From assembly GCF_003350535.1 (NCBI RefSeq), contig NZ_QQBB01000005.1, forward strand, positions 124,001 through 188,000: DNA of 64,000 nt, given 5' to 3'. The notes below the pieces were generated by a model, which saw nothing but the letters and a program-made list of their open reading frames with translations, ran no database searches and was not told the origin of the DNA. The stretch comes from Microvirga subterranea. Its GTDB lineage: Bacteria > Pseudomonadota > Alphaproteobacteria > Rhizobiales > Beijerinckiaceae. The translations under genes and the position numbers were made by a program. Below are positions 8,421-17,843 of the stretch, in pieces (position 1 is the first letter of the stretch; each line of letters starts with the position of its first letter).

Positions 8421-9819
8421 TCTTCACTTCCGGCTTGAGATCCACGATGTGTCCGAACGGCCCGATGACGTCCGTTCCCTCGGCGAAGCGACGCTGCAGG
8501 TCGTTGCTGACCTCCATCTGTCCCAGGAGGAAGAACTCGGCATCGTTGCTGGGACTCTTCGAATCGAGAGGCGTGCGCAGCGGCTGCCCGGGCTTTGCAG
8601 GACGGACAAGATGCGGCGTGACGATGATGACGAGATCCGTCTCCTCCTCCTGGAAGGACGAGGAGCGGAAGAGGGCGCCGAGAACCGGCACTTGCCCGAG
8701 CCAGGGCAACTGATCCTGGGTTTTCCTATGAAGGCTCTGGAGCAAGCCCGCCATCGCGAGGCTCTGACCGTCCCGAATCTCGATCGTGGTGCTGGCGCGC
8801 CGGGTGATGAAGGCGGGGATCTCGATCGTGGCCGAACGGATCGCCGTGTTCTCATCGACCTGACTGACCTCCGGCTCCAGCTTGAGATTGATCAGACCAC
8901 TGTCGAGGACAACCGGCGTGAAGTTGAGACGGACACCGTATTCCTTATACTGAACCGTAACCTTGCCGTCGTTCTCAGCGACAGGAATTGGCACTTCGCC
9001 ACCGACGAGGAAGCTGGCCTTTTCGCCAGAAAGTGCTGTGAGGTTCGGTTCCGCCAGGCGGCGCCCGAGGCCCTTCTCCTCGAGGGCTTGGATCAAGACA
9101 TCGGCACTGATTCCGCCGCCGAGGATCTGGGCCAGCACAGTCCCGAAAGGGCTGTTGCCGTTCGGAAAAAGCGCGCCGACGTTGATGCCACGCTGGCTCG
9201 CGGCCGTTCCTGTAGCGATGCCTGTACCCTTAGCCCTGGCAAACCAGCTTACCCCAAGCTGGCGTCCGGCATTGCGGTTCGCCTCGACCACGCGAACCTC
9301 GATCAGAACCTGTTGGCCGCCGGTCACATTCATGGCGTTGATGACAGGAGCCGAGCTGTACTGCTCGGCGATCTCGAGGATCTTGCGCTGCGATATCCCA
9401 TCGGGAACCGCGCCGCTCAGCCGTGTGCGCCCATTGATGGTTTCAACTCGGACTTTGGCCTGCGGTACGGCATTCTGAATAGTCTGCTGCAGGTCAGACA
9501 CATCTGTGCCGACCTCGACATTGACCAAGCCGAGCAGTGTATCGTTGGTGCCATAGACTGCGAAATTGGTCCGCCCCTCGGCCTTGCCCAACACGTAAAG
9601 AGTCGTGTCGGTCAACGGAACGGCTGTCGCGATTTCCGGGTTGCCGACCACGACGCGACTAACCTTCCCGCTTGTCCGCGCGTTAACGAACTTGCCTTGA
9701 TCCACCCGGATCTCCGCCGGAACGCCGCGCTCGAACGTGAGAAGACGCTCTTGGGCATGCGCAGCTGGCGGAAGGGTGCAGCCTAAGGACATGAGCACGC
9801 CGAAGGCGAGAGCCGGCAA
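8392..9819 (-). CDS. cpaC: Secretin of Flp/Tad pilus type (CpaC-like); 5' end interrupted by an amber codon
   Basis: Outer-membrane secretin ring for a Tad/Flp pilus. Order of features: hydrophobic signal part ending in AHA-QE, a pilus-secretin N domain (RVVVGNPEIATAVPL), a BON-like stretch (VRVETINGRTRLSGAVPD), then the secretin domain with the signature ETDLVIIVTPHLVRP. 475 residues is a normal length. The start is odd: a perfect AGGAGG and ATG (9849) open the same frame with MRVGLISC, then TAG (9825-9823) stops it and the signal peptide resumes. Without readthrough, the start must be TTG 9819 or ATG 9792, neither with a ribosome binding site. No other tad/cpa genes flank it. Confidence 0.85.
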   Translation of the reverse strand: MPALAFGVLMSLGCTLPPAAHAQERLLTFERGVPAEIRVDQGKFVNARTSGKVSRVVVGNPEIATAVPLTDTTLYVLGKAEGRTNFAVYGTNDTLLGLVNVEVGTDVSDLQQTIQNAVPQAKVRVETINGRTRLSGAVPDGISQRKILEIAEQYSSAPVINAMNVTGGQQVLIEVRVVEANRNAGRQLGVSWFARAKGTGIATGTAASQRGINVGALFPNGNSPFGTVLAQILGGGISADVLIQALEEKGLGRRLAEPNLTALSGEKASFLVGGEVPIPVAENDGKVTVQYKEYGVRLNFTPVVLDSGLINLKLEPEVSQVDENTAIRSATIEIPAFITRRASTTIEIRDGQSLAMAGLLQSLHRKTQDQLPWLGQVPVLGALFRSSSFQEEETDLVIIVTPHLVRPAKPGQPLRTPLDSKSPSNDAEFFLLGQMEVSNDLQRRFAEGTDVIGPFGHIVDLKPEVKNVSKKIVKR

Positions 9820-9822
9820 GAT

Positions 9823-9864
9823 CTAGCAAGAGATAAGACCTACGCGCATGTATGCCTCCTTCGA
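9823..9864 (-). other. AGGAGG-ATG-8 codons-TAG in frame with the secretin gene
   Basis: AGGAGG lies five bases before an ATG at 9849. Eight codons (MRVGLISC) and an amber stop follow, and the frame then continues without a break into the secretin signal peptide. It is either an interrupted true start or a short leader peptide that couples translation. Confidence 0.7.
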
Positions 9865-10449
9865 GTTCTGCCCACCTGGTGCAAAGGACGCCTGAACCAG
9901 GAGCGGCATATTGGATCGCTTGTCGCGAAATACAGAATATAACGTTGCTTTATAGCTACAGGCCCAGCTGGGAGAAAGGCAAGGGAAACAATGCTGCAAC
10001 CGAGGCGCGATGCGCGGACGGATGGTGGTACCGTCGGTCGAGAACGAGCGCCGTAGCGAATGTAATGGATTTTCCAGGGTGCCGTTAGGGCCCAGAAGCC
10101 TGAAACATAGCGTACGCCATCGTCCGACTGGCATAGGCAGCTGATATCAGCGGCTTAGGCCGGTTGGTGGACCGAATCTTCCTATGGTCGCATGAGCGAA
10201 ACTGCGGAGATCTCAATGGGCCGTGCCTGACAGCATTTCGTGCCGTAATGGCAGGCAATCGGCAGCATCGTTTGCAAAATCGCAATTGTTACATTGTCTC
10301 AAGCGCAATGTTCCGCGGCCGATCGAATGTGGATATGTGCCCGCCCGATCCTTTTCCCGTCTTCGGCCGCAACAGATGATGCGGAATCGCTGCCCCAAAG
10401 GCTGAAACGGCTCCGCATCGTCCGGGGTCGAACCACCTGCGGGGACGGT
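9865..10449. other. Intergenic region of about 600 bases, nothing recognisable
   Basis: Lower GC than the surroundings. Several short open frames run through it on both strands, without ribosome binding sites or protein-like sequence. It separates the secretin gene from the amidase gene on the same strand and should hold the secretin promoter. Possibly a decayed remnant of upstream pilus genes, but I find no readable remnant. Confidence 0.45.
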
Positions 10450-11397
10450 TCAGCGCACTCCCGGCCGCAAGAGGCTCTTCTCGAGCATCACGTGCACACC
10501 CTTGTTGCCGTTGACGACCTGGGTGATCCGCAGGTCCGCCGCGAGGCTGCAGAGGGCATAGGCCTCCGCCTTCGTGATGCCCGTGCGGGCTGCGATGAGG
10601 TCGATCATGTCGCGCAGCGCGATCACCACGCATTGGTCGAGGTCCGGGTCGAACGCCATGGTCATGATGTGCGTGTCCGTCTCGGCCATGGGCCAGGTGA
10701 GGCGCATGTCCTCGCGCAGGTGCAGCTCGAAGGTGCCAATGAGCCCCGTCTCTATGGCCGTGACGCAGACCTCGCCGTCGCCCTGCACGCCGTGCCCGTC
10801 GCCGACGGAGAACAGCGCGCCGTCCACATGGATCGGCAGATACAGGGTGCTGCCGGCGACGAGTTCCTTGTTGTCGAGATTGCCGCCGTTGCGCCGCGGG
10901 GGCAGGGTGCTCAGGCTCCCCCAGGCGGCCGGCGGAGCCACGGCCATCACGCCGAAGAACGGCTTCAGGGGCAACTCCAGGCCCCAGGGCATGCGTCCCG
11001 TCATCCGCTCCCGGTCGAGGGGGATGTGCATCAGGTGCATCTCGTCGAAGTCGTCCGGAAGGGCGCCCTTCAGCGGCGCCACGTAGGTGAAGCCCCAGTC
11101 GTAGTGGAGATCGATGGCCTTGATGCGGACCTCCAGAACCTGGCCCGCCTTCGCGCCCCGGATGGCCACGGGCCCGGTGCAGATGTGGCCCGGAAGCTTC
11201 GGCCGGTGGGCGACCTGGATGGCGGACAGCGCCTCCGGAATCGCGAGAGGCGCCTTCGGCATGACCTCGGGCCCGCCGGACACGGTGGAGATCGTGACGG
11301 TGTCGCCGGAATCGACCGTCAGGAGAGGGGCGAGCCCCGCATCGAAGTAGCCCCAGTGAACGGTGTCCGGGGAGGCATCAAGTCGGTAATCGGCCAC
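10450..11397 (-). CDS. Acetamidase/formamidase family protein
   Basis: Family FmdA/AmdA, hydrolysing formamide or acetamide (or another small amide) to ammonia and the acid. At 315 residues it matches the shorter bacterial members. Visible motifs are the N-terminal VHWGYFDAGLAPLLTVDSGDTV, GPVAIRGAKAGQVLEV, and the acidic GDGHGVQGDGEVCVTAIE block typical of the family active region. AGAGGA precedes the ATG. It stands about 100 bases downstream of a monooxygenase-fold gene on the same strand. The true amide substrate is not readable. Confidence 0.9.
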   Translation of the reverse strand: MADYRLDASPDTVHWGYFDAGLAPLLTVDSGDTVTISTVSGGPEVMPKAPLAIPEALSAIQVAHRPKLPGHICTGPVAIRGAKAGQVLEVRIKAIDLHYDWGFTYVAPLKGALPDDFDEMHLMHIPLDRERMTGRMPWGLELPLKPFFGVMAVAPPAAWGSLSTLPPRRNGGNLDNKELVAGSTLYLPIHVDGALFSVGDGHGVQGDGEVCVTAIETGLIGTFELHLREDMRLTWPMAETDTHIMTMAFDPDLDQCVVIALRDMIDLIAARTGITKAEAYALCSLAADLRITQVVNGNKGVHVMLEKSLLRPGVR

Positions 11398-11495
11398 GGG
11401 AGTCCTCTGTGCATGGGAACCCGGCGCAGATGACGGCGCCGGCTTGACGGTTCAGATGTGTCGCACTCCCGTGCCGCTAGGGCAACGGGTGTCCC

Positions 11496-11867
11496 TCACC
11501 AGCTTGCGAAGAACGTGAAGTCCCGCCGCATCGGCGTCCAGGTCTCGATTCGGCGCGGCTCGCGCAGCAGATCGGGCAGGCGGTCCCAAAAGGGCTTGCG
11601 GTAGGTCCGGTGCATCTGGACCTGCACCACGTCGTCTAGGTCGGCCCAGGTCTCGTAGAGCATGAAACGGCTCGGATCCTCCGGATCTTGGTGGAGGACG
11701 GCGTTGATGAAGGTAGGCTCGTGCCGCATGGCATCGAGGACCGGGGTTAGCAGGCCGAAGAACTCCTCCTCGCAACCGGGCTTCAGGGCAACGGTCACGA
11801 TGAAGGTCACGTCCTTCGCCGGGCCGCGGCTTTTCTCGTCGCGGTGAAAATCGGCACGGTGCTTCAT
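11496..11867 (-). CDS. Antibiotic biosynthesis monooxygenase (ABM) domain protein
   Basis: A small ferredoxin-like-fold protein, 123 residues. The stretch VTVALKPGCEEEFFGLLTPV followed by PTFINAVLHQDPEDPSRFMLYETWADLDD is the usual ABM/YgiN pattern. Members oxidise quinol-like compounds or degrade haem, but many have no known role. I chose the ATG at 11867 because AGGAGA lies before it. It sits just downstream of a MarR-like regulator on the same strand and may be under its control. Confidence 0.85.
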   Translation of the reverse strand: MKHRADFHRDEKSRGPAKDVTFIVTVALKPGCEEEFFGLLTPVLDAMRHEPTFINAVLHQDPEDPSRFMLYETWADLDDVVQVQMHRTYRKPFWDRLPDLLREPRRIETWTPMRRDFTFFASW

Positions 11868-11923
11868 GGGTTTCTCCTGTTCGGGTCGACCTGAAGATTG
11901 AGGCCGTACGAGCCGGAAAGACA

Positions 11924-12874
11924 TTACGCGGCAGGTAATGATCCGTTCTGAGCGGAAGGGTGAACCTCTTCTGCTGCCGCCAGGGTGCCACGAGCGGCCG
12001 AGCCCTCGCTCGCACCTGCGCGGAGCCGGGCCTCGGCTTCGACGGCCGCCTCGGCCACGGTATCCCAGAACGACGTGTGCCAGGCCCGGATCTCTTCGAT
12101 CATCCGCGGTGACAGAGCGACGAGGTGGCGCCGACGGTCCTGGCGCAGGAGGCCTTGCGCCTGGGCCTGGTTGATCACGTTGCGAACATGCGAATGGGAG
12201 ACGCCGAGATGGTCGGCGAGGTCGCGGCTGTCGAGGGTGAACAAGACCTCTGCGGGGTCATGCGCGGATTGGCTCTTCGCATAGTGCTCCCGCAGGAGCA
12301 GAAGCGCGATGCGATCGCCGCAATCGAAATGGTCGAACCACGTCCAGGCTGCCCCGCCGGGCAGGGGCGTCCGGACGCGCTCCACCAGCCGCCGGGTCCT
12401 GGCCATGAAGGCCCCGAAGCGCCCGAAGTCCGCCAGCAGCGCATCCGCATGGCCGGCCGGCACGGTGCCGAGGATTTCGCAGCAGCGGACGTGATGAAGG
12501 ATCCATGTCCGGACGCCGACGATCAGAGTCTCGGTCGGGACGAGGTACTGGTTGCGCCGATCCCTGGGATCGGGTTCGACCCGGACGAAGCCTGCCATCC
12601 GCAGCAAGGCGAAGAAGGCTGCCAGCGTCCGGGAACGGCCCATCTGGGCCTGGATCAGCGCCAGCGTCGGCCTGCGCCCGAGCCCCTCCAGGGCCTCGAA
12701 ATGCATCACGATGGCAAGACCGGCCGCGTGAGACTGGGTGGCCCGGCCGAAGATCTTGTTGATCAACTTCTCGCCCCAGAGCAGCCGCAGGATGCCATCT
12801 GCGCAGAGGCGGATCGCGGCCTCGTATCGTGCATCGGGTCCATGCTCGTTCAGGCGTTCCGTCTCAGGCTCCAT
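11924..12874 (-). CDS. MarR-like winged-helix transcriptional regulator, 316 aa
   Basis: A cytoplasmic regulator about twice the MarR length, with two winged-helix-like parts. The first (residues about 50-130) has TLALIQAQMGRSRTLAAFFALLR and the wing RVEPDPRDRRNQYLVPT. The second (about 205-270) reads SRDLADHLGVSHSHVRNVIN with the wing RQDRRRHLVALS. The start at 12874 is chosen for GGAG eight bases upstream; the frame is open further. It is divergent from the carbonic anhydrase gene, with a 14-bp palindrome between them, and just upstream of the ABM protein gene. Its ligand is unknown. Confidence 0.8.
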   Translation of the reverse strand: MEPETERLNEHGPDARYEAAIRLCADGILRLLWGEKLINKIFGRATQSHAAGLAIVMHFEALEGLGRRPTLALIQAQMGRSRTLAAFFALLRMAGFVRVEPDPRDRRNQYLVPTETLIVGVRTWILHHVRCCEILGTVPAGHADALLADFGRFGAFMARTRRLVERVRTPLPGGAAWTWFDHFDCGDRIALLLLREHYAKSQSAHDPAEVLFTLDSRDLADHLGVSHSHVRNVINQAQAQGLLRQDRRRHLVALSPRMIEEIRAWHTSFWDTVAEAAVEAEARLRAGASEGSAARGTLAAAEEVHPSAQNGSLPAA

Positions 12875-12956
12875 CGGACCCGCTCCATGCCCGCTTCGAC
12901 CGATCCAGGCGGCCGCGCGACCGGCTGACCCCTGCAAAGTTTGGACTTTTCTCCTA

Positions 12957-12970
12957 AAGAGGTACCTCTT
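12957..12970. promoter_or_regulatory. 14-bp perfect palindrome, possible operator
   Basis: AAGAGGTACCTCTT reads the same on both strands and lies between the divergent MarR-like regulator and the exported carbonic anhydrase. Such a position and symmetry suit a dimeric winged-helix repressor. Binding is inference. Confidence 0.5.
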
Positions 12971-13063
12971 CAAATGGGGAGGGTTCAAGCGGCATTGAGC
13001 ATCAGGCGCCGCTTTCCCGTCCGGGCATCGGCCCTTTCAGTCATTTGCTGGAGACGTCCCATC

Positions 13064-13789
13064 ATGTGCGAACAATGCTCCGCTCAGTCCCCGTCGCGGC
13101 TCTCCAGGAGAGGGCTGCTCTTCGCCGGCGCCGGTGCCGCCCTGGCATCCGGCCTAGGGGTTGCGGCCACCCCCGCCTTCGCGCAGAACGCGCCCCAGAA
13201 CGCCATCAGCGGCGAGGCCGCCCTGAAGCGGATCATGGACGGGAATGCGCGCTACGTGGCGAACACCCCGGACCAGAAGGATTTCTCGGCGGGCCGCGCG
13301 GCGCGCGCCCAGTCCCAGCATCCGATCGCCGCGATCGTGAGCTGCGCCGATTCCCGCGTCGCGCCCGAATTCGCCTTCGACCAGGGGCCGGGCGACCTCT
13401 TCGTGGTCCGGGTCGCAGGCAATTTCGTCAATGACGACGGCTTGGCCAGCCTCGAATTCGGAACGCAGTTCCTCGGCGCGCCTCTGATCATGGTACTGGG
13501 GCACACCAGCTGCGGCGCGATTGCGGCCGCAATCCGCGTGGTCAACGAAGGCCTGCAGCTTCCGGGGCACCTGCCCGAGATGATCGGCGCCATCAAGCCG
13601 GCCGTCGAGGGAGCCAAGAAGGAGAATGCCGGCGACCTTCTGGCCGCAGCCACCGTCGCCAACGTGCGGCTCAATGTGGAGCGCCTGAAGAAGGCGAGCC
13701 CGATCCTGAGCAGCCGCGTCGCCGAGAACAAGCTTCACGTCGTGGGCGGCGTCTACAATCTGGCGACCGGCAAGATCGATCTCGTCTGA
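13064..13789 (+). CDS. Exported beta-class carbonic anhydrase (Tat signal)
   Basis: Interconverts CO2 and bicarbonate. Zinc and catalytic residues are all visible: Cys94 and Asp96-x-Arg98 in IVSCADSR, His147 and Cys150 in GHTSCGAI. The N-terminus has a twin-arginine signal (SRRGLLFAGAG) and a cleavage site after AFA, so it should be a folded, zinc-loaded periplasmic enzyme. I chose ATG 13064, with GGAG upstream; the longer frame has no such site. A strong hairpin follows. Divergent from the MarR-like regulator, which may control it. Confidence 0.93.
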   Translation: MCEQCSAQSPSRLSRRGLLFAGAGAALASGLGVAATPAFAQNAPQNAISGEAALKRIMDGNARYVANTPDQKDFSAGRAARAQSQHPIAAIVSCADSRVAPEFAFDQGPGDLFVVRVAGNFVNDDGLASLEFGTQFLGAPLIMVLGHTSCGAIAAAIRVVNEGLQLPGHLPEMIGAIKPAVEGAKKENAGDLLAAATVANVRLNVERLKKASPILSSRVAENKLHVVGGVYNLATGKIDLV

Positions 13790-13819
13790 CAGAATCCTCC
13801 CGTCACGTCAGTCGAAGGA

Positions 13820-13855
13820 GCGGCCGCCCTGCAAGGGGCGGCCGCTTTGCTTTCC
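13820..13855 (+). terminator. Rho-independent terminator of the carbonic anhydrase gene
   Basis: Perfect 10-bp stem GCGGCCGCCC / GGGCGGCCGC at 13820-13829 and 13836-13845, followed by TTTGCTTT, 30 bases past the stop. Confidence 0.8.
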
Positions 13856-14423
13856 CGGAGCGCTGCGGCCGGAATTCATTCCGCTCCCAACGTTCGCCTG
13901 ACGAAAACAGCGGATTGGAACGTTCCAGGCGGTGGCGTCCTTCAAACAGGACCAAATGCCCTGTCTCGGTGATCAGCACAGTTAAGACTGCTCCAAAAGG
14001 GCTAAATTTCCCATTTTCTAGGCAGCAAAGCCTGCCGGCGGATACCTACAAATAGCGCTAGCAAGTTTTGAGGTAAATCAAATAAAAATTACATACAATT
14101 TTAAATAACTAAGTAGTGAAGAGTAAAAGAAAAGTATCCTAAGAATGGCTGGAAGCCGCCATTCCTTCGATGCCTTGGCAATATGGGGTGCGACATGGAC
14201 GTGCGCGCCACGAGAACTGATGAGATGACTTTCCTCCCCGATGAAAATTCTGGCTCGGACAGTCAAGACGCCGCGAAGGAGCTCCGATGAGCTGAGGTCC
14301 GAACACCACAAGAATACATCAACCCACCACTATTCTCCGCAGTCGACGGACCTCTCATGAAGGGGTCCCACCTTCAAGCAGATAAAGCTCAGGTCTTTTC
14401 GATAGATCTGTGGGAGGACAACT
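13856..14423. other. AT-rich intergenic leader before the giant repeat protein
   Basis: About 570 bases without a supported gene. The middle (about 14060-14130) is strikingly AT-rich compared with the rest of the window. A 12-bp palindrome TGGAACGTTCCA stands at 13916-13927. Such leaders suit a large surface-protein gene regulated by nucleoid proteins or a separate acquisition; neither can be shown here. Confidence 0.5.
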
Positions 14424-17400
14424 ATGGCCATTACTCTCGACAACGCCCAGACGACGATCACCGGCGATCTCACGATCGACGAAGACGGCGGCCTTGCACC
14501 GCCTTTGAATACCGGGGTCAGCGGCGATGGAAGCTCAGGCACCGACGGCGACGATGATGTTTTGGCTCCCAATACTGATTTCCAGACTTACCTTGCATCG
14601 CTGAGCGTCGTTCCTGCTTCGTCGGAATTCCCGCAATATGCACGCGATGCGATCACGGGCTTCAAGACCAATGCGACCGAGTTCTCGCTCACTCTCGCGA
14701 ACGGGGCGCCTTATCCGGCTGACGGTATCGACAGCGGGCTGACGACTCTTACCGGGCAATCGATCATCCTGTTCGGCGACGCGGGCGGCGACGCCGTGAT
14801 CGGTCGCGTCGGAGGAGCTAACGGCCCCATCGCTTTCGTGATCTATCTCGATGAGACCCCCGATACCGGGGTCATCACATCGGCGACACTCGAGATCGCC
14901 ATGTACATGCCCGTCCAGCATCCGAAGGAGGGGCTGATCGACGGCAGCGACGTGGTGGATCTCTCCGGCAAGGTCTATCTGACCGAAACCTATCCGGTCG
15001 TGGTCATCGACACGTTCAACAATCTGGAGGACGTGACGCCCGGCAACAACACCTGGGCTCTGGTGGCGCCGGACGGCTTCGTCGAAGGCCCTGATCCTGT
15101 CGACATCGCGCCACGTGCCCTCTTGGTCACGGCCGATAACGGCCTGACCGTCAATGTCAGCACGCAGGGTTTCGCCGTTGGGAACCAGTCGATCGATCCT
15201 GTCTCGCCCGGCGGAAATCCGGTTAACGAACTCCTTCGCGTGGATTTCGTCACCAGCGCGGATGTGGACTACCAGCCGAACGAGGCGAACACCGCCGCCA
15301 ACATCGCCTATGACAAGCACCAGGAGGACGTCTATACGGCGGGCTTCACGCTGTCGCAGGTGCAGGGCGGGCCGGTCGATCTCACGGTCGCGGCCTATAA
15401 CGTCACCAACGACGCGAAGGGCACGACCTTCCTGTCCGAAGCGAATGCGGATTCCAACCAGCAGTCCAGGACCATCACCTTCGTGGAGATCAAGGACACC
15501 CTAACGAACCAGGTAGTAGAAGTCTGGCAGGTGATCGGCGGCGTGCCGACGAACACCACCAACCTCTCCGGGGCCAGCGTTCTGTTCAACCCTGACGGAT
15601 CGGTCACCCTGAAGGACATGCTGGTCAACTATGCGGTCACCTTCAAGACAGCCGGCACTGCAGGCACGAACTTCGACCGGTTCACGATCGACAACATCGA
15701 AACAGGCAACGGCAAGTTCGACGTCAAGAATATCTTCTACGTCAATGAGCGGACGGAGATCACCAGCAAGACGGCCGAACTCGGCTCGCACATCGACTTC
15801 CAGGATGACGGCCCGCAAATTCTGTCAGGGACGAGCGACGCCGCGCTCGGTGTCGACGATACGACCCTCAATGTCGACGCGAAGGACGACTTCAGCGGCT
15901 TGTTCTCGGTCGATTTCGGCTCGGACGGACCCGGAACCATCAAGGAATACTCGCTGTCGGTGACCGCCTCGCAGACCAACCTGGAGGCCAAGCTCACGAA
16001 GGATGGCGCGGTCGAGACGATCTATCTGTTCGAAAAGGACGGCACGATCGAAGGCCGTGTCGGGGGCGCCGCTGGCACCGTCGCCTTCGTCCTCAGCGTC
16101 GACTCCGCGACCGGGGAGGTCACACTCGACCAGAAGATCGCGCTCTATCACAATCCTAGCGTCGACGCAGACGATGTCGAGACGATGACGGCCGGCCTGA
16201 TCGGCCTGACGCTCAAGGTGACCGACGGCGACAAGGATCCGGTTCAGCGGACCGAGGATATCAGCGGACGTCTGAGCTTTGCTGACGATGGGCCCTCGAT
16301 TGCCGCGGACGGGTCGGCCACGGCCATCACCCGTGACGAGACGACCGATCTCGGTCAGGAGGCGAAGACGCAACTGGCCTCCTTGTTCGCGCCGGTCTTC
16401 GGGAATGACGGCGAGGGCCATGTTTCCTACAAGCTCACTGCGGTGGACTCTCAGGTCAGCACCATCAAGGACACGGCCACCGGCGCCTTCGTGACCATCA
16501 AGGTGGTGAGCGATACGGAAGTGCAGGGGGTCGTTAACGACGGTGGGACGGAGAAGGTCGTCTTCTCGTTCAGCATCGATGCCGCGACCGGCGAACTGAC
16601 CTTCGTTCAGGAGCGCGCGATCGTTCACCCGAACGTGGGTGACGGCAACAATCCGACTTACGGCGACGAGCCGTTGACCCTGCCTGCTGACCTCGTGAAG
16701 GTCGAGGCGACGGTCCATGATCGCGACACCGACCATGCGTCGGTCGCGGCGAGCATCTCCGATCTCGTCACGATCAAGGACGACCGTCCGGATGTGGGCG
16801 ACGCGCAGCAGTGGATCACGGATTTCGTAGCCGACACCTCTCCATCCGTTACCGGTAACGTCGGCGGAACCTGCTTCGGGTCGGACGGCCCGGGCGCGAT
16901 CAAGATCACCAGCGTGTCGGGCTCCACGAACCTGAGCGAGTTCACCCAGGTGCCGTCCAACGACGGCAACACGGTCACCTTCGAGAAGGGAGGGGAGGCC
17001 TGGTTCAAGTTCGAGCTCAACGCGCAGACCGGGCAGTTTGACTTCACGGTGCTGAAGAGCGGGACCGCCACGCTGGAGAACCTGAACTTCAAGATCAAGG
17101 CCGGGCCTCCGGTCGAGACCTTGAGCGTCCCCACGGCCTTCAACAACGCGGCGATCAAGTTCGACGGCGTGATCTACAAGGGAACAGGGATCAACAACTT
17201 CGACAATTCGACCACCAAGAACGTTGACGACATCAATCCCGACAACCTCGGCTTCGGGATCATGGGCAGCAACCCGAACCAGGCATCCCAGATCAACAAC
17301 AACGAAGGCTTCGTGGCCGCCATGGGGGAGGACACGGACATCTTCAACTTTCAGGTTCAGGGCATCGGCAACAATGCCAAGAGCGTCCACCTGGAATACT

Positions 17401-17822
17401 ACCTGGTGCAGGATGTGAACGATAACGGCAAGTACGATGTGGGAACCGACCAGATCGTCAAGCAGAGTGCATCCGGGGGAGACGTGATCTCCATCGCCAG
17501 CGGCAATGTCGCCACCAAGGTGGAGCTGAACGCGACCTCCGACTTCGACTTGGTGTTCGCCCGGTTCTTCTTCACCAACACCGACCTGCAGAACGGGGCC
17601 CTCAGCGGAAACCAGCTGCGCCAGGCGATCGACAATGCGGGCGTCCGCCTCCAGAACTTCCAGATCAAGACCGCCGACACGATCCCAGAATACGATTTCA
17701 GCTTCGGGATCACCAAGACCGACAAGGAGGGCGACTACGACACGACCACCGTCGCGATCCATGTCGATCCGGACTACGCGCAGGGTACCGCACTCGGGCC
17801 GAATGCGGTGCCGGTGATCTGA
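14424..17822 (+). CDS. Giant repeat protein of type I secretion style (DUF5801/T1SS-143-like), 1132 aa
   Basis: A very acidic, Cys-poor protein with no N-terminal signal peptide, as in type I secreted adhesins. At least three diverged blocks of about 160 residues begin with a DDGP/DDRP turn (near residues 458, 618 and 783) and contain FGSDGPG or FGNDGEG and a VTDGDKDP-like ending, the pattern I know from T1SS-143/DUF5801 repeats. The N-terminal 450 residues include an earlier related unit. There are no RTX nonapeptides and no obvious C-terminal type I target domain, and no secretion ATPase nearby. GGGAGG precedes the ATG. Role as surface or biofilm adhesin is inference. Confidence 0.8.
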   Translation: MAITLDNAQTTITGDLTIDEDGGLAPPLNTGVSGDGSSGTDGDDDVLAPNTDFQTYLASLSVVPASSEFPQYARDAITGFKTNATEFSLTLANGAPYPADGIDSGLTTLTGQSIILFGDAGGDAVIGRVGGANGPIAFVIYLDETPDTGVITSATLEIAMYMPVQHPKEGLIDGSDVVDLSGKVYLTETYPVVVIDTFNNLEDVTPGNNTWALVAPDGFVEGPDPVDIAPRALLVTADNGLTVNVSTQGFAVGNQSIDPVSPGGNPVNELLRVDFVTSADVDYQPNEANTAANIAYDKHQEDVYTAGFTLSQVQGGPVDLTVAAYNVTNDAKGTTFLSEANADSNQQSRTITFVEIKDTLTNQVVEVWQVIGGVPTNTTNLSGASVLFNPDGSVTLKDMLVNYAVTFKTAGTAGTNFDRFTIDNIETGNGKFDVKNIFYVNERTEITSKTAELGSHIDFQDDGPQILSGTSDAALGVDDTTLNVDAKDDFSGLFSVDFGSDGPGTIKEYSLSVTASQTNLEAKLTKDGAVETIYLFEKDGTIEGRVGGAAGTVAFVLSVDSATGEVTLDQKIALYHNPSVDADDVETMTAGLIGLTLKVTDGDKDPVQRTEDISGRLSFADDGPSIAADGSATAITRDETTDLGQEAKTQLASLFAPVFGNDGEGHVSYKLTAVDSQVSTIKDTATGAFVTIKVVSDTEVQGVVNDGGTEKVVFSFSIDAATGELTFVQERAIVHPNVGDGNNPTYGDEPLTLPADLVKVEATVHDRDTDHASVAASISDLVTIKDDRPDVGDAQQWITDFVADTSPSVTGNVGGTCFGSDGPGAIKITSVSGSTNLSEFTQVPSNDGNTVTFEKGGEAWFKFELNAQTGQFDFTVLKSGTATLENLNFKIKAGPPVETLSVPTAFNNAAIKFDGVIYKGTGINNFDNSTTKNVDDINPDNLGFGIMGSNPNQASQINNNEGFVAAMGEDTDIFNFQVQGIGNNAKSVHLEYYLVQDVNDNGKYDVGTDQIVKQSASGGDVISIASGNVATKVELNATSDFDLVFARFFFTNTDLQNGALSGNQLRQAIDNAGVRLQNFQIKTADTIPEYDFSFGITKTDKEGDYDTTTVAIHVDPDYAQGTALGPNAVPVI

Positions 17823-17843
17823 CAGGCAGCTTCAGGCAGCAAG

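Noticed and set aside
9865..10449. Short open frames in the gene-poor stretch upstream of the secretin
   Set aside because: None has a ribosome binding site or protein-like sequence. The frame upstream of MRVGLISC is also not protein-like.
14078..14311. Leftward 77-codon open frame in the AT-rich leader
   Set aside because: AT-rich chance frame with no ribosome binding site.
15825..17762. Leftward 645-codon open frame opposite the repeat protein
   Set aside because: No start signal and no domain; it mirrors the repeats on the other strand.
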